Origin: Azadirachta indica
Lineage: Eukaryota > Streptophyta > Magnoliopsida > Sapindales > Meliaceae
DNA length: 64,000 nucleotides
Assembly (NCBI GenBank): GCA_022749755.1
Contig: CM040450.1
Coordinates: 6,872,913-6,936,912, forward strand
Direction: 5' to 3'
The position numbers and the translations under genes were made by a program. Within the stretch, counting starts at the first letter, position 1. Each line of letters starts with the position of its first letter. The notes under the pieces are model-generated. The model ran no database searches. It worked only from the letters and a program-made list of their open reading frames with translations, and was not told the origin of the DNA. This document shows, piece by piece, positions 34,801 through 47,080 of this stretch.

Positions 34801-36779
34801 CATGATGAGAATTTGAATTTTCATGATCACTTAGACATTTTCTGCATGAGATTCACATGCTACATCAAATGTACAATGTTTCCTTAAAATCCTATCTAAG
34901 TAATCACCATGGACTCTACTGCTGCCTTCACCCTCTCTTCCTCGCCATCTGTATTCTTATCTTGAAGGTTTTCAGAAGTTGAAATATCCACAACATGGAG
35001 TTCAATTACAATAGAAGTATAATTTGTTTGAGTTTTTCAAAGTCTTTGATATTCGTATGCCTGCACTTTCCCTACAGTTACATGTCCTGTTTACGAATTT
35101 GATTACTCCTCCATTAATCAAAACATTAGTTTGCTTTTCTCCTATTCTCTATCATCAATCTCTTCTTTGGTTGGACACCAAAACTCAAAATATCCACAAC
35201 TTGACTCACACATGCAGAAAAAGTAAAGCTTGTTAAGATTTTTTTTTTTTCCAGATATAAGAATACCTACCTTTTCCCATACTCGCACTTTTTATTTCTG
35301 AATTTCACAATTCCTCCATTTTCTTTTAATATAGGCCTGAAATATGAAGAAGGTAATTTTAATATTGTTACCATTATCTTGTGTTTCTAAGCTCTGTTTT
35401 GTGGTGGTTATGGATATTTTTCATGTTTCAATTTGTAAAACAACAGGTGATTATTGGAATGGCTGTTGTTGGATAGCTTTTGATCAGTGTTGGATGTTAT
35501 GGCTTATATATAAGTTGTTTATTTTTGCCCGTTTATTGGACTGTACACCTTAACCAACGATCATTTTCTCCGTGTACAGTAAGCCAATTCAAAGTGATGT
35601 TGGTAAAGTTCTCCTAAAAATAACTATTTTTAATTTTTTTGATATATTTTTTCATTTATTTATTTATTAAATACTATTATATTATATTATCCATCAAATC
35701 AAATAAACATGATTTCAGTCATGCAACAGTATCTGAAGCACCTACAATGGTCCTAGGGGTATATATGTAAAACCCCATTTTTGGAACAAATAAGAGGGTA
35801 ATCGTATCAGTTGGTATCTACCAACGGGGTAATTGTAGTTTTTCCTTTTAGTAATTAGTCTCTAAATTATTATTAATATTTTAAATAATTTTATTATCAT
35901 TATATTAATTTATAACACAATCAACTAGAATAAATTTCAAATAATATTTGTATGATATGAATTATATTATTTACATTTTGAGAATATTTTTGATAAATAA
36001 ATATGTCATATTAAATATTTGAAATTTATATATCAAAAATATTATAAATAATATATTCATGAAATTCAAATATCAGTTTGAATTTTTATTTTAATCGTTT
36101 GTATAATTATAATTTTGAGAATAATTATATAATTTATATATAATTATATTAATTTATAAATAAAATAACTTAAATAATTTATGCAATTTATAACCAAATA
36201 TTCTTAATTTATAACACAATCAATTAAAATAAAACCACAATAATATTTGAATTATATGAATTATACTATTCATAATTTTGAGAATATTTATGTAATTTAT
36301 ATATAACTCTATTAATTTGTAAATAAAATAATTTGAACAATTTATATAATTTACAATCAAATATTTTCAAAAAATGTTGAATATTATTAATATAATGATA
36401 ATAAAATTATTTAAAATATTAATAATAATTTGGAGATTAATTATCAAAAATATTTGAATACATAATTGTCAAAAATAAATTATAAGGGTATATTAAATAT
36501 TTTGTATTAATAATTAATTTAAAATAATCAATTAATATACCTTCTGAATATATAAAGGTAAAATAATCATTTTTTATGATTGCATAGTAACTCAGGAAGG
36601 TATCTATTTTTTTCCAAATATTAGAGAGGTATCTATCTATTACCCAAAATATCAAGGGGATATCTGTCAATTTTCCTTATTCAAACATGAAACCTACTTT
36701 GGAGTGCTCCTCTATCTCTAACAACTTGATTGTGATATGTGTCCAATGTTAATCGTCTAAGACAAGATAGATGAAGGGA

Positions 36780-37590
36780 CTAAAAGTTAGAGGGGGCAAT
36801 TTTTTGGCTTCAAGCCAAGTTTTTTAAAGTCTGCCTCAAACTCAAAAAATTTTATTTAAACTCGACTCGAGCCCGAGCCCACGTTATATACTATCCAAGC
36901 CTAGTTTCAAATCCAAGCTTTAAGATCCAGATTTTTGTTTGAAAAAATATCAAATATATATATAATGAGCTAAATTTTCTGGTTTTTAGGCCCAGCCCAA
37001 ATTCGACCTGGCATATATTCAGATTTTCAAATAAATATGATCGTATAATCTGGGCCAAACCCAAACTTTTTTGCCCAACCTACCAAAAATGGTGAGGGAT
37101 TACAAAGATACGGAAGGAATCAGTTATGATCATATGTCAGCGAGCTAGGCTCGCCGTTGATGTGTAGACTAGGGCGAATGATTAGTGTACGGGTATTTTC
37201 ATTTAGCCCAAATCACTAACCCAAGTAAAAATTTGATGGGCCTCAGTTAGGTTTTTCCAAACAATTTTAATAGTTGCTAAATCCACCCATCTTCTAATTC
37301 CTAAATAATAAAAAAGGGATATTTTCAATTTTATTCCACAAAATTATTGATAATTTTCATATATAACCTAAAATTTTAAAAATTCATCAATGCGATCTCA
37401 TTTTCTGTCCAGTTACCATGAAAGGTAATAAAGTCAAGGGTAAAATTGAAATTTCGTATGCATTGGATAAATTAATGAAAAAAAAAGAAATATCAAGACT
37501 TGTAAAATGACAATTTTATCTGGTGAGAATTACATCAACTGTTAAACTTTGTCTGCTACAATGACAGAAGTTAGAAATTAAAGGAAGACA
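36780..37590. other. Intergenic DNA with a possible small hAT-like repeat
   Basis: 36,795-37,083 begins GGGGGCAATTTTTTGGCTTC and ends, as complement, GGGCAAAAAAGTTTGGG. It has GC-rich words such as CGACTCGAGCCCGAGCCC near one end and TAGGCCCAGCCC inside, which looks like a short non-autonomous repeat of about 290 bp. I saw no clear target duplication. 37,090-37,590 shows no feature I can name. Confidence 0.4.
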
Positions 37591-37599
37591 GATGGCGTA

Positions 37600-38170
37600 T
37601 ATGAGAAGTCACCCACTCTTGGCGCGCACATATCAAGTTAGCAAGACTGCAAAATCAGATTGTGTTCGTTTTTTTTTTTCACTCATTTTCGGTGTTCGTG
37701 GGTTCTCCATAGATTGCGTTACAAAAGTTGTGTTTTCTCTGTTGTTTAAGTTGGGTGTTGGCATTTGGTGAATCTATTGTTTATGTTTTCAAGATTTTTG
37801 CATGCTATTATACAAATGGGTAAATTTATTGTTTGTTAATGTTGTGACAGGGGTACTTTCATTGAAATATTGTGTTTCAAGTTATGGGTATTTTTTAGCA
37901 AGTTATCTGTATCAAAAATGGTCTATTGGATGAAGTGTTTGTTTACGAAAAGTGTGTGTTTTTGCTTAAGTAGTTGTGTTTTGAAATGGGTTTTTCCATT
38001 GCTCTTTAACGTAGCAAAATAGGTAAAAATGCTTTAAAAAATATCTATACAATGATAAAAAATGTAGTACTATCTTTATAATTCTAAAACTTGAGCCAAT
38101 TAAGTTAGAAAGAGGTATGATGACATTGATAGAGGTATATGCATCATCCATACTTTCAATGACTTAAAGT
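37600..38170. other. Unassigned stretch before the gag relic
   Basis: No gene is supported. The T-rich + strand text and the short open frames have no recognisable motif. It may be leader sequence of the same degraded retroelement that left the gag fragment at 38.2 kb, but I found no long terminal repeat. Confidence 0.3.
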
Positions 38171-38195
38171 GAAAAATCAAGTAATAATTCTATCT

Positions 38196-38420
38196 GAAAA
38201 ATGCCAAAAAGAGGAAGCGCGACGCCGATTGCATCAATTTAAACAATTCGAAAGCTTGCAGGACTACATCAAAGAGTTTACGAGCGGTCAAATGTCAAGG
38301 TCAAAAACAAGAAAGGTGGCCAAGGCAAAGTGAGGGAAACCACGGCAAGTCGCAAGAGACAATTTTCGCGAGCTGCTTAGCAACAAAAATAAGGCAAAGA
38401 ATGACAAAGAGAGGGATTAA
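38196..38420 (+). pseudogene. LTR-retrotransposon gag fragment
   Basis: In one frame the + strand reads SEKCQKEEARRRLHQFKQFE followed by SLQDYIKEFTSGQMSRSKTR and then a stop. The pattern of an amphipathic basic helix followed by S.QDYI.EF is typical of the plant gag (UBN2/Retrotrans_gag) region of Ty3- or Ty1-type elements. The match breaks off soon after. No protease, reverse transcriptase or LTR was found nearby, so it is an isolated relic. A host gene remnant is the main alternative. Confidence 0.5.
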
Positions 38421-38636
38421 GACCCTTTTGTGTTTTGAGAAATGGATATTGTTAGTTTTGTGTAACAAAGTAGGCAATTTTAGTGTAATCAGTTTATAAT
38501 TTAAATTTAATTAAATTTTGCATTAAATTTACATAAGTTTGTGACAGTTGTCAGTACTCCCAGATATTTCGTAGAATTGCTTCTTGTCTTTGCTGGCACC
38601 AAGTTAAGAGTTGCCTTTCGGTGCTTTCATTTTTTA

Positions 38637-38787
38637 TGTTACTGGACCAGAGTCCTACTGTCGCAGCAGCAACTATGCGTGAGCATAAAGTTACTTCTTC
38701 ATGTTCATGACAGATAACTTTCCTTCCTTTCATGGTCACAATGACTTCGAAGTTGCTGGAACAGAGTCCTACTGTGGCTGCAGCTTC
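38637..38787. repeat. Duplicated 36-bp segment, 115 bp apart
   Basis: 38,637-38,672 (GTTACTGGACCAGAGTCCTA..) and 38,752-38,787 (GTTGCTGGAACAGAGTCCTA..) share 29 or so of 36 positions, including an exact CAGAGTCCTACTGT. Both could encode LL.QSPTVAAA but in no sustained frame. Confidence 0.6.
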
Positions 38788-39056
38788 GTCAAAAAATCAT
38801 GGACCAAGGTGCATTACTCAATTGGAGAGGCACTGTAAGCAAAAACTTCCATTCCATATCCTGAAGTCAGGCTAATGTTATAAATAAGTATTATAGTCCA
38901 AGCTTTGGTCAATCAACGGCAACAATGAAAACATGGGAATTTCGCAACAATACACAATACAAAGATTTCGTTGCAAGGTCTGTCAATTTATTATGAGAAA
39001 ATCTGACAAAAGAAAAAGATAAAATCTTCTTTTTTTTCATGGGAAGAAAAAATCTT

Positions 39057-42000
39057 CTATGTTGAGCACACTGCATTCATTTTGATGTTATCATAAATCA
39101 AGTAACAGCCCCATGCTTGGCCGATTCCAGGTCCGTCGCCTGTTGGAACAAAGAGACAGACCAGTAAATATTAGAAGAAAAATACACCACCATAGGAACA
39201 AACTGATCGCACCTTTTTTAAAAAATATATGCTTCGACTATTTTGATTGATACTCTAATACAAGCATTTTAAGCTTTAAATACATTATCTTCCATTTAAT
39301 GTTCTAACTTGACAGTAAAAATGTTAACTTGCATGCTAGTGCAAACTAACAGCAGTATTTGAACCTGAGTTTCCTCTTTTTACATATTTATTTTCCACTG
39401 CAGGCAGAAGATTATGCAGACATTTTAGTTAATATCAATGAGTGCACAAATTTTGGCAGACTCCTTCCACCGGTATAAAAAAAATCTAGTTTCAGTAATC
39501 AAGTCAAGCTGCAGCATGAGCAGGAAAATAGGCCTCATCCAGTATCTTGCTTCTATGACCTTAAAATACACATATAGAAAAATAGTTCCACACATTCTGC
39601 AGATAATTCTCTATTCTTGGCTAATGTGCTGGACTATATAAATAGGCCCTTAGGCTTGTAGCTACCAGATATGAAAATATTCCAGTCTGTGCAGCAAACA
39701 ATGAGATTTATGTATAAGCTGCATATGAATGTCAACTTACCAACAGATATGTCGATGCTAAGAGTACCACGGGTCTCACCAGCCTTCCTGAGATAGTTAC
39801 GAGCCGCAGCCCTTAAAAAAATGTCGGTTTCTTAGAGATTATAAATTGGAAGAAAGAACTCATATTCTGCAGATGATTGAGTAAAAGTGACAAGCAAGAG
39901 AACTTGTATATATACTCCAACCCTCTCTAACACATGCATAACCTAGATATCTTAAGTTGCAAAAGTATTAAATCTCTCTTCCCCTATTTTATATATTATT
40001 TCTATAAAACCTATTATTTAGAAGATCATTAATGGAAATACGGATAACTGCCTTAAACCATCACTCTGGAAATTTTGTCTATGATACAGATATCTAGCCA
40101 AGTGTATCAAAAAACGGAAACCAGCTGAAATAATGATTTGAAGTATCTTAATTCAAAACAGGTTGTTGAATGATCAGAAAGATCAACCCTATCTAACTCC
40201 TCAAACAAGGGTTAAAAAATATCGAGGCTTTAATTTTTAACAGGATTCAAATACCAGGCAACACAAGAAAGAAAAGTGGCAGCCAAATTTGTCAAAATTG
40301 CCCAAAAACCTATGACATGCTTGTTACTGTTAATAATTGCAGGAATCTGTCTTCACAAGTTGAAAAGGAATTCCTCCATAGGAAGCATTGGAAATACAAG
40401 GTGCATGACATGGCTCTTAGCCAGCAAGATTTGTTGAGACTAATTGCATAAATACAGCACAAACCTCAATAACAGGAAAAAAACATGGAAGAAAAAAGAA
40501 GCTATCTACAGTTTTCTGATTAAAAAGCCAGTCTAAAGTTCACCTGTCAATTGGAAGTGATTGCCCACCATCCATGAGCAAAATATCTCCAAGCAATATA
40601 CGCAGCTCATTTGGATGGACATTAATCCCAGAGGAGCCCACTGCACAAGCAATGCGCCCCCAATTGTGCTCTCTGTCATATGTGGTACCCTGATGGTATC
40701 ATCAACAACTAATTAGACTTGCTTAAATGGAAGCATCAAAAGCATGGCCAAGTAATGATATCATGCCTTAAAAAGTGAAGAAGACGCCACCAAGCGGGCA
40801 ATCTTTGCTGCTTCATCCTCAGTATTTGCACCAGTCACATCGATCTGCGGATGGAGTTAAAATTAGCTGACATCTTCAAAGTCTTCAAAAAAAACAAGAT
40901 CTTAAGTTTATCAAGCCCTGTAGCAATCACAAAATGTGCTAAACAGAAAATATTTGCCAAAAGATGTCGAAGGTTACAACACAATTTTTTGCAGATATTT
41001 TTTGGAAGAAAACTAAAAGGAAAATTGAGTTTTGAAATCAAAACTACATTACAAAGTTATAGCTCACTCCCTGTTTCTCATTCTTAACCCTCATAGAATT
41101 GCAATGAGAACTGTCAAAACACAACTTCACTCTTGTCATATTCAGTGCGATTTTTAGAATGAATGAAAGAGAAAGTGAGGTGACTTTGAATATGATTAGC
41201 CTTAGGAATGGACGCATACAGTTCAAGATTCTGGCCAGTAAACATAAAGATCTTTAAATAAGAAGCAGACCTCAATTAAGCAAGTCGCTCCTTTTCCATC
41301 CCGAACTACAGATTTTGCAAGACCTTGCATAACCTGAGAAAGGAAACGCGTCAAATCTTATGAGATTCAATCCAAACAATCTTTAGACCTAGCCTAAATG
41401 AATTCATAATTTCCAAGCCTCTAAACAATCAAAGATCAACTCGTGAGTAACCCTCCCAACAAGTAGGCTGAATCCAACAAATTCATGAGATCCAAATAAA
41501 ATAGCTCACTTCAGAAGAGTTAGAAAGCATGGGCAGGTTTGCAATTACATATAAATTCAGCATATTGGAAAATGTCAAGATCTCTGGCAGCAGCCAAACT
41601 TACCGCATCAAGGCATGCCTGAAGTTGTATAGCCTCCTCAGAGTTAATAGAAGATATCGTGCTTGATCCAGATAACCCACTAGCCAAAGCAATGACAGTG
41701 TCATTGGTGCTAGTACATCCATCAACCTATAGCAAAATCATAAGCAAACCAATTTATATATTCATATATAAATGCAGCAATAATCCAAGAGGAGAAAGTA
41801 AACAACTTTTTATATTGATGTTGGTTTTGACATGGTAAAACACAAGAAGAGGGATTATGCAAAAAAATTTCAGTATTATGAACGAAGCAAGCTGTCCCAA
41901 GACCCACACCCATAAACTTGAGATTGGAAGCCAAAGAATTTTCCATTGCACTATATAAATGGCTAGTAAAGACAGAATCTAAACTAAGTGGAACTCATAA

Positions 42001-45000
42001 GAGAGGGAGACCAACCAACTCAACTTCCATTTTGTCTCAATCAACTGTGATATTAAGACCTTCGCATCCATAAATGATAGACGTTTGAATGCAAGAAGCA
42101 CACCTAAAGTAAAGCTGCTGGTTTTCTGTGGAATTATGAAGATTTATGGTTCAACATAAATCATGAGAAACAAAGAAAAAAATAAGTCCACAACCAATAG
42201 AATAGCTTTGACAAAAATTTAGTGGCAAGTAAACACATAATTTCGTAATTGGAACAGTAGCAGAATTTTGGAATAAATAGCAAGAACACCAATAAGACTT
42301 GTTCCTCTTAGATATTTAAAGTTACGCTCCTCAGTCAAATGGCTTCCAAAATAACCACTTATGCTTTGTGATGTCAACTAGTTTAAATTAGCATAAACAG
42401 GTCAAATATATGCAATTAGGATACTCACAGTTATTCGATTAAAACTCCGGTTGACAGCAATCTTTACCATTTTTCTCCACACATCGGAGTCAACAAGTGC
42501 ATCAGTTGTTATTACCTGGAACATACATCACAATTGAAGAATGCAAAGAAAAATATTCTTATACTCAAAACTTCAAGCAAGAAGCAGTATAAGAGAAATA
42601 CACAAAGCGTCGTAGCCATATTTGGGTGAATCATCCCAGAACCTTTCGCCATTCCCCCAACCCGTATATCTGTCCCTCCAACCTGTTCAGTTCACAAATT
42701 AAAATAAGGGCCTGCTCTCTTTCTATGGTTAAGAGCTTCATGTCTGAAGAATCTAAATCTTGTGAGATCATGTCCTTCAGAATTTAGGAACAAGCTTGTC
42801 TGATAAAACTAGATTATTGGCAAAGAGGCAAATTCATCGTCTGACAGTGAACTAATCATAATATAATCCTAAAGACTTCGAAAGCAGAGGTACAATTGTA
42901 ATCTGTCAACCAAAACTGAACCATTCGACTGTAACATTAAGCATTGGAATTTACCCAAACTTTCAAAATAAAGCTGATAATGTATTAGATTATAGATAAA
43001 CAAAATTAAATAAAAGTTAAATAACATGAATATTACTCTTTTTTTTTTTTCTCTGGCATCCCAATCACGATCCAAACAAAGTGTGGTTTATTTAACGCGC
43101 ATTAATCTATATCAAATTCCTTGGTAATGTTATTTTATTCACTAACTTTGATGATGCATTTACTGATACTTAAAATCACAGCATGTGTGTGAAGAGATCT
43201 TCAAGAAAACTTTCACACACCTGAGACTCAACTGCCACACTCTTGCTTACAAGGTCAAGCGTTGTGATGGCCACTGCTGCAGAATCTCCCCTGGACAGCC
43301 ACATGATTTGGACAAGAGAAGGAAATAACAAAGAAAGAGAATAAAAGACACAGAATTATTGAAGATCTGAAGGGGAAATAACAAACAAGCGTGCCATTTA
43401 GCCAAGCTACAAGTTGTGATGTGAATACCCTTCAGTAGAAGATAAAAGTGAATTAATTAGTCTTGGCAGCGAGTTTATTATAGCATCCTGCATGCCACAG
43501 AATTATAAAACATATCAATTCTGTAAAACCGTATGTCAATAAAGCAATAGAACACTAAAATGTTTGGCCAGAAAAATATAACGCAAACTGTAAACTTTCT
43601 GGAAGGCATATGTGCAACAACATGATCAACATAGCTTATAGAACATATATACAGTACTTCTGTATACCTTCTTTATCCTTTGACCAATTACACCAGTGGA
43701 TTGAATTAAAACTTTCTCAGGCCTCACTTTAAATTGCTGAAATATAGTAATTGCATTAACATGTGAACATGAATATAGCATGTACAAGGCTCCCACAAAA
43801 ATGAAGTTCAAAAGATCTGAAGGCACACACCACAGCAACAGCGTTGGCACATTCAATAACATCCTGGTAGCCAGCATCACCCTGACAAAATTAGAAGGTC
43901 AGTTGGTCATTTAATACTTGATTAATCAGTTCAGTTTCTTAATAACAACCAAGTATGAGGGTGAGTTACAGAATCACATTTCACATGAACCATCCAAAAT
44001 CAGACAAGGAAAAACATTAAGGTTTCATAGATTTCCATGACAAAAGGGTAAGCATATGGTGTATGGACAAGAAGGATAAGTGGAACATCTCAGTATTGTG
44101 ACACAGCTTACCGTAGCTGCATTGGCTTGGCCAACATTAATTAACACTACACGGGCCTGCAAGTAAGGAACTGAGTCACTAGTGAATAATTAAACAAATT
44201 TAAAAGAATAGCATTTAGGTTCGACAGAATATCAATGAATTGTAGCACCGATTTATTTTAATTAAATCACATGAGCAATGATTGCTGAAAGTTCATTTTC
44301 TTTCTCAGACTATCATTAAGCAGTCCATATGTTGTGTTCCCACATACTGTTTTTGAAACATCTAAGGCCGTTTTGCAGTATACCACTGGTGCAGCTGCAA
44401 CCAGATTTGTAGTGAATGCACCTGAAAAGAAAAATTAAATAAATGGACAAGTTGACTTATCCTAATAAAGACATTTCCTTAATGAAATATTCAAGCAGAT
44501 ATTTCAAACACATGCAACTCAAAAATGTTAAATACTTAAATTGCATACCTTGAAGGCATATACATACACTAAATCTAAAAGCAGTCAGCATACACAGTTT
44601 TCTAAACCAGCAAAATGAACGCTAACCTGCAGATGTTGCATCAACATCACAAACAACAAGGGCAAGATCAGGTCTCTCTCCTTTGGGACGCAAGCCGCCA
44701 TAAATACCTGCTGCCCTAAAACCCTCTGCTGCCGTCACTCCACCAGGAATCTACACTCCCAAGCCATTACCAAAAATCAATAACATGAATCACTTCAGGT
44801 GATGATGACACACCAACAAGTGAAATACAGTGCAGAGGTCAGCATCTGCCTGAAGGGTTCGAGTAATTTTATGTAGCGATATAGGAAATAAAATCAATAA
44901 TTACACTCAAAATTGCTCAAATTTAGTATCGGAACATTTTTTTTTTTTTAAGAAAATGTAGATATTCCATAATTGAAATGCCTAAATTCGAGAAAAACTA

Positions 45001-45569
45001 AGTAAATTAAAAAGAAAAAAGCAATAAACTCAAAACAGTATAACACTAAGATTGATATGACCAGTGGCGGAGCCAGGGCGAATATTGTGGCGCCAAAATG
45101 CAATGATTTAAAATGTTTGGGGGCCAAACAACAAAAATCTAATTTAAAAGGTTAAAATTGATAATTTTCACTCAAAGAAATAAAAAACTCCAAAATTTTT
45201 ACGGCTGCAGGGCCCTCCCAAGGTGGCTCCGCCACTGAATATGACAGTTGCTTTTATGAAGTATGAAAGTAGTACTTTAGAAGATGAAAATAATAAAATA
45301 GCTGACTCACTTGCTTCCATGGCCCATGAGGAAGGAGAATTGGAGCGGCCGGTATACAATCCGGAGCCTCCTTCAAACTCGGAGTAACAGCAAACCTTCT
45401 AGAAACATCTCGCTGAGACGAACCAGGTGGGATAATAATCTGAAATTAGAGAAAACTTTTAATGTCGAATATTTTCCTGCTTTTAACGAGAGAAACCATC
45501 TAAAAACTATACCGTTTAATAACCGACCTTTGGAGCCAATCTTACGCGGTGAGAAATGCCCGAACTCAT
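39057..45569 (-). CDS. ArgJ-like glutamate N-acetyltransferase (ornithine acetyltransferase), 17 exons
   Basis: The family moves the acetyl group between N-acetylornithine and glutamate in plastid arginine synthesis and cleaves itself before its nucleophilic Thr. Exons: 45,528-45,569; 45,311-45,439; 44,627-44,750; 44,348-44,421; 44,112-44,156; 43,831-43,881; 43,668-43,736; 43,429-43,487; 43,221-43,290; 42,602-42,682; 42,429-42,515; 41,604-41,726; 41,271-41,333; 40,767-40,844; 40,544-40,689; 39,741-39,811; 39,057-39,139. They sum to 1,395 nt, 464 residues, open throughout, close to the usual length. Conserved motifs kept: [41 protein letters not shown]. Unusual: MATTLC for MATML-G at the cleavage site (the Ala-Thr pair survives), VDGCTSTND for [18 protein letters not shown] for YGRDPNWGR, and an altered C-terminus. 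Intron 14 uses a GC donor. The first exon is a short, basic, Ser-containing start, weak as a transit peptide. This may be a diverged paralogue; activity is uncertain. Confidence 0.85.
40690..40766 (-). other. GC-AG intron 14 of the ArgJ-like gene
   Basis: The upstream exon ends ..CTTTTTAAG and the next bases are GCATGAT, not GT. The acceptor is ATCAG just before GGTACCACATATG. The intron is 77 nt, and using it keeps the frame across exons 14-15. No nearby GT donor keeps the frame. GC-AG introns are a known minority class in plants; alternatively this is a damaged donor. Confidence 0.65.
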
Positions 45570-45709
45570 CTTTTATTATGGATTTTGAGTTTCAGATTTT
45601 CGGAAGAAGGAGAAGGCAAAGTGAAAATAAAAGGGGAAGAGACTCTTGTTTGGCAGGGAAAAGCTTATTGACGGCTGCAGCTAGTGTTTTGGGCCTTTTG
45701 GCCGGGTAA

Positions 45710-47080
45710 AAATTGTGGTACCGAATGGGCTGCATCGACACAACCCATAAAAATATAGTCCGTGCGAGTCATCTTTCGGGCTGGTTCAGACCCACACAAT
45801 AACAGAGAGCCGGCTCAAGCCTACTCTGGGAGAATCTAGTCTAGCCCGGCCTATGCAGCCACGTCGGACCTGTGCTTAGACCAGCCAGCTTGCAGCGGGC
45901 GAACCCAATAGTTCTGATTTTTTTAAACAAAATGAAAATTTGAAATTTTTTAATTGTAATTTATAAATGGTAATTAGTCATGCATTGTAATTGATACTAT
46001 TATTTTTATCTCTTTTTATATTTTGAAGTTTGGTAATTAATTTAAATAAACCAAAAATTATTCAAAAATAAATGACTTATTCGATTAGTAATAACAATAA
46101 AATAATAAGTTGAAAATAAATTACTTAATTCAATACACATGAAGGTACATGTTTGTAGCTTATTTAAAAAATTACATTATAATTTTTATTTTACTTCATT
46201 TCGTTTAATTGTGATTAAACAAAAAACCAAGCTACCAACATTTATATTTTTCATTTAATTTAAATGATTTAATTTTAATTGTATTTAATTGCCATTAAAA
46301 CAAACTTTCAAAACCAACCACTATTTATATTTTCTTTTCTTTTAAATAATTTAATTTTAATTGCATTTAATTCTCGTTTAATTGGTCAGCAAAGCAACAA
46401 AACATAATGTTGTTTGGTTTTGGCATAATACTTCTTGAGTTCTGCATATTATTGCTTTTACGTTTTGTTTGATACAAGAGATTATTTAAATGAAAAACAT
46501 TAATTAAATTTAATTATTTGAAAAATTGATACAAATGTATGTAATTTGTGTAATTGTATTCAGAGCAAATTGAAGGAATAAATAATTAAATTTTATTGTA
46601 ATAATTTTATAATTTAAATTTAATTAAATTTTACAATAAATTTAAATTAATATTATTTATTAGGTAACTAAAAAAATTATATGAAAGAATAAATAATTGA
46701 ATATTATTGTCATCATTTTATAATTTAAAATTTTCACTAAATTTTAAATTTAATATTGTTTGTTACGTCATTAAAATTTTGATTTAGATGGGCCGAATAG
46801 ATTTTTTAAATTGATATAAATGAGCTGAATGGTTTTTTTTTTTTTTTTTTTTTGTGTTTTTATTATTTTGGGGCTAAGGATGGTCCTTTACAGGCTCGGC
46901 CCAAGCACCGATCATGGCCGTTATTCCGACCTAGCTCAGCCTGACATCATGGCCAATCAAATCAGATTGTGAACAATAATCAAACCTCGTCGAACTGTAC
47001 TGTTACTGTTTATGAGTTAGGCCGTGCTAAGCTCAAGCGGACCTAGCTTATTCACCAGCTATAATTTGGGATCATTCTTA
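45710..47080. repeat. Upstream block shared with 19.0-22.5 kb, possibly an old transposon
   Basis: GC-rich ends (45,790-45,905 with GAGCCGGCTCAAGCC and AGCCCGGCC; 46,880-47,050 with GGCTCGGCCCAAGC and TAGGCCGTGCTAAGC) enclose an AT-rich interior including a 20-base T tract at 46,833. The left half has a counterpart at 19,010-19,850 and the right end a weaker one at 22,200-22,560. I could not prove terminal repeats or a target duplication, so the transposon reading is tentative. Confidence 0.45.

Larger units (their letters stand above)
26481..35845 (+). mobile_element. MULE transposon nested in the foldback element
   Basis: Terminal inverted repeats begin GGAAAAACTACAATTACCC at 26,481 and end GGGTAATTGTAGTTTTTCC at 35,845. 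The flanks carry 9-bp target duplications, TTTTGATAA (26,472-26,480) and TTTTAGTAA (35,846-35,854), which match at seven positions. The uninterrupted right arm of the host foldback shows the empty site (TTTTGATAATTAATCTCC as complement near 36,440). Of the 9,365 bp, 4.27 kb is a later hAT insertion, so the MULE itself is about 5.1 kb. It contains the decayed transposase described separately. The long stretch 33.85-35.75 kb downstream of the transposase shows no second gene. Confidence 0.85.
26150..36676. mobile_element. Foldback (long inverted-repeat) element interrupted by a MULE
   Basis: The outer arms begin GAAAAATTGACAG at 26,150 and, as complement, GGAAAATTGACAG at 36,676. The arms stay complementary for hundreds of bases, including GGTAATAGATA.ATACC and GGTATATTAATTG. 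The left arm is cut at 26,480 and resumes at 35,855 (TTAGTCTCTAAATTATTATTAA), exactly continuing the complement of the right arm near 36,430. Removing the 9.4 kb insert leaves an element of about 1.15 kb. The possible 9-bp flanking repeats TTGATTAAA and TTATTCAAA agree at six positions. It has no coding capacity. The AATTGACAG ends and the 9-bp duplication suggest a Mutator-related foldback element. Confidence 0.75.

Noticed and set aside
45311..45709. Plus-strand open frame of 132 codons over the ArgJ-like exon 1-2 region
   Set aside because: It is the antisense shadow of real minus-strand exons that match the ArgJ family.
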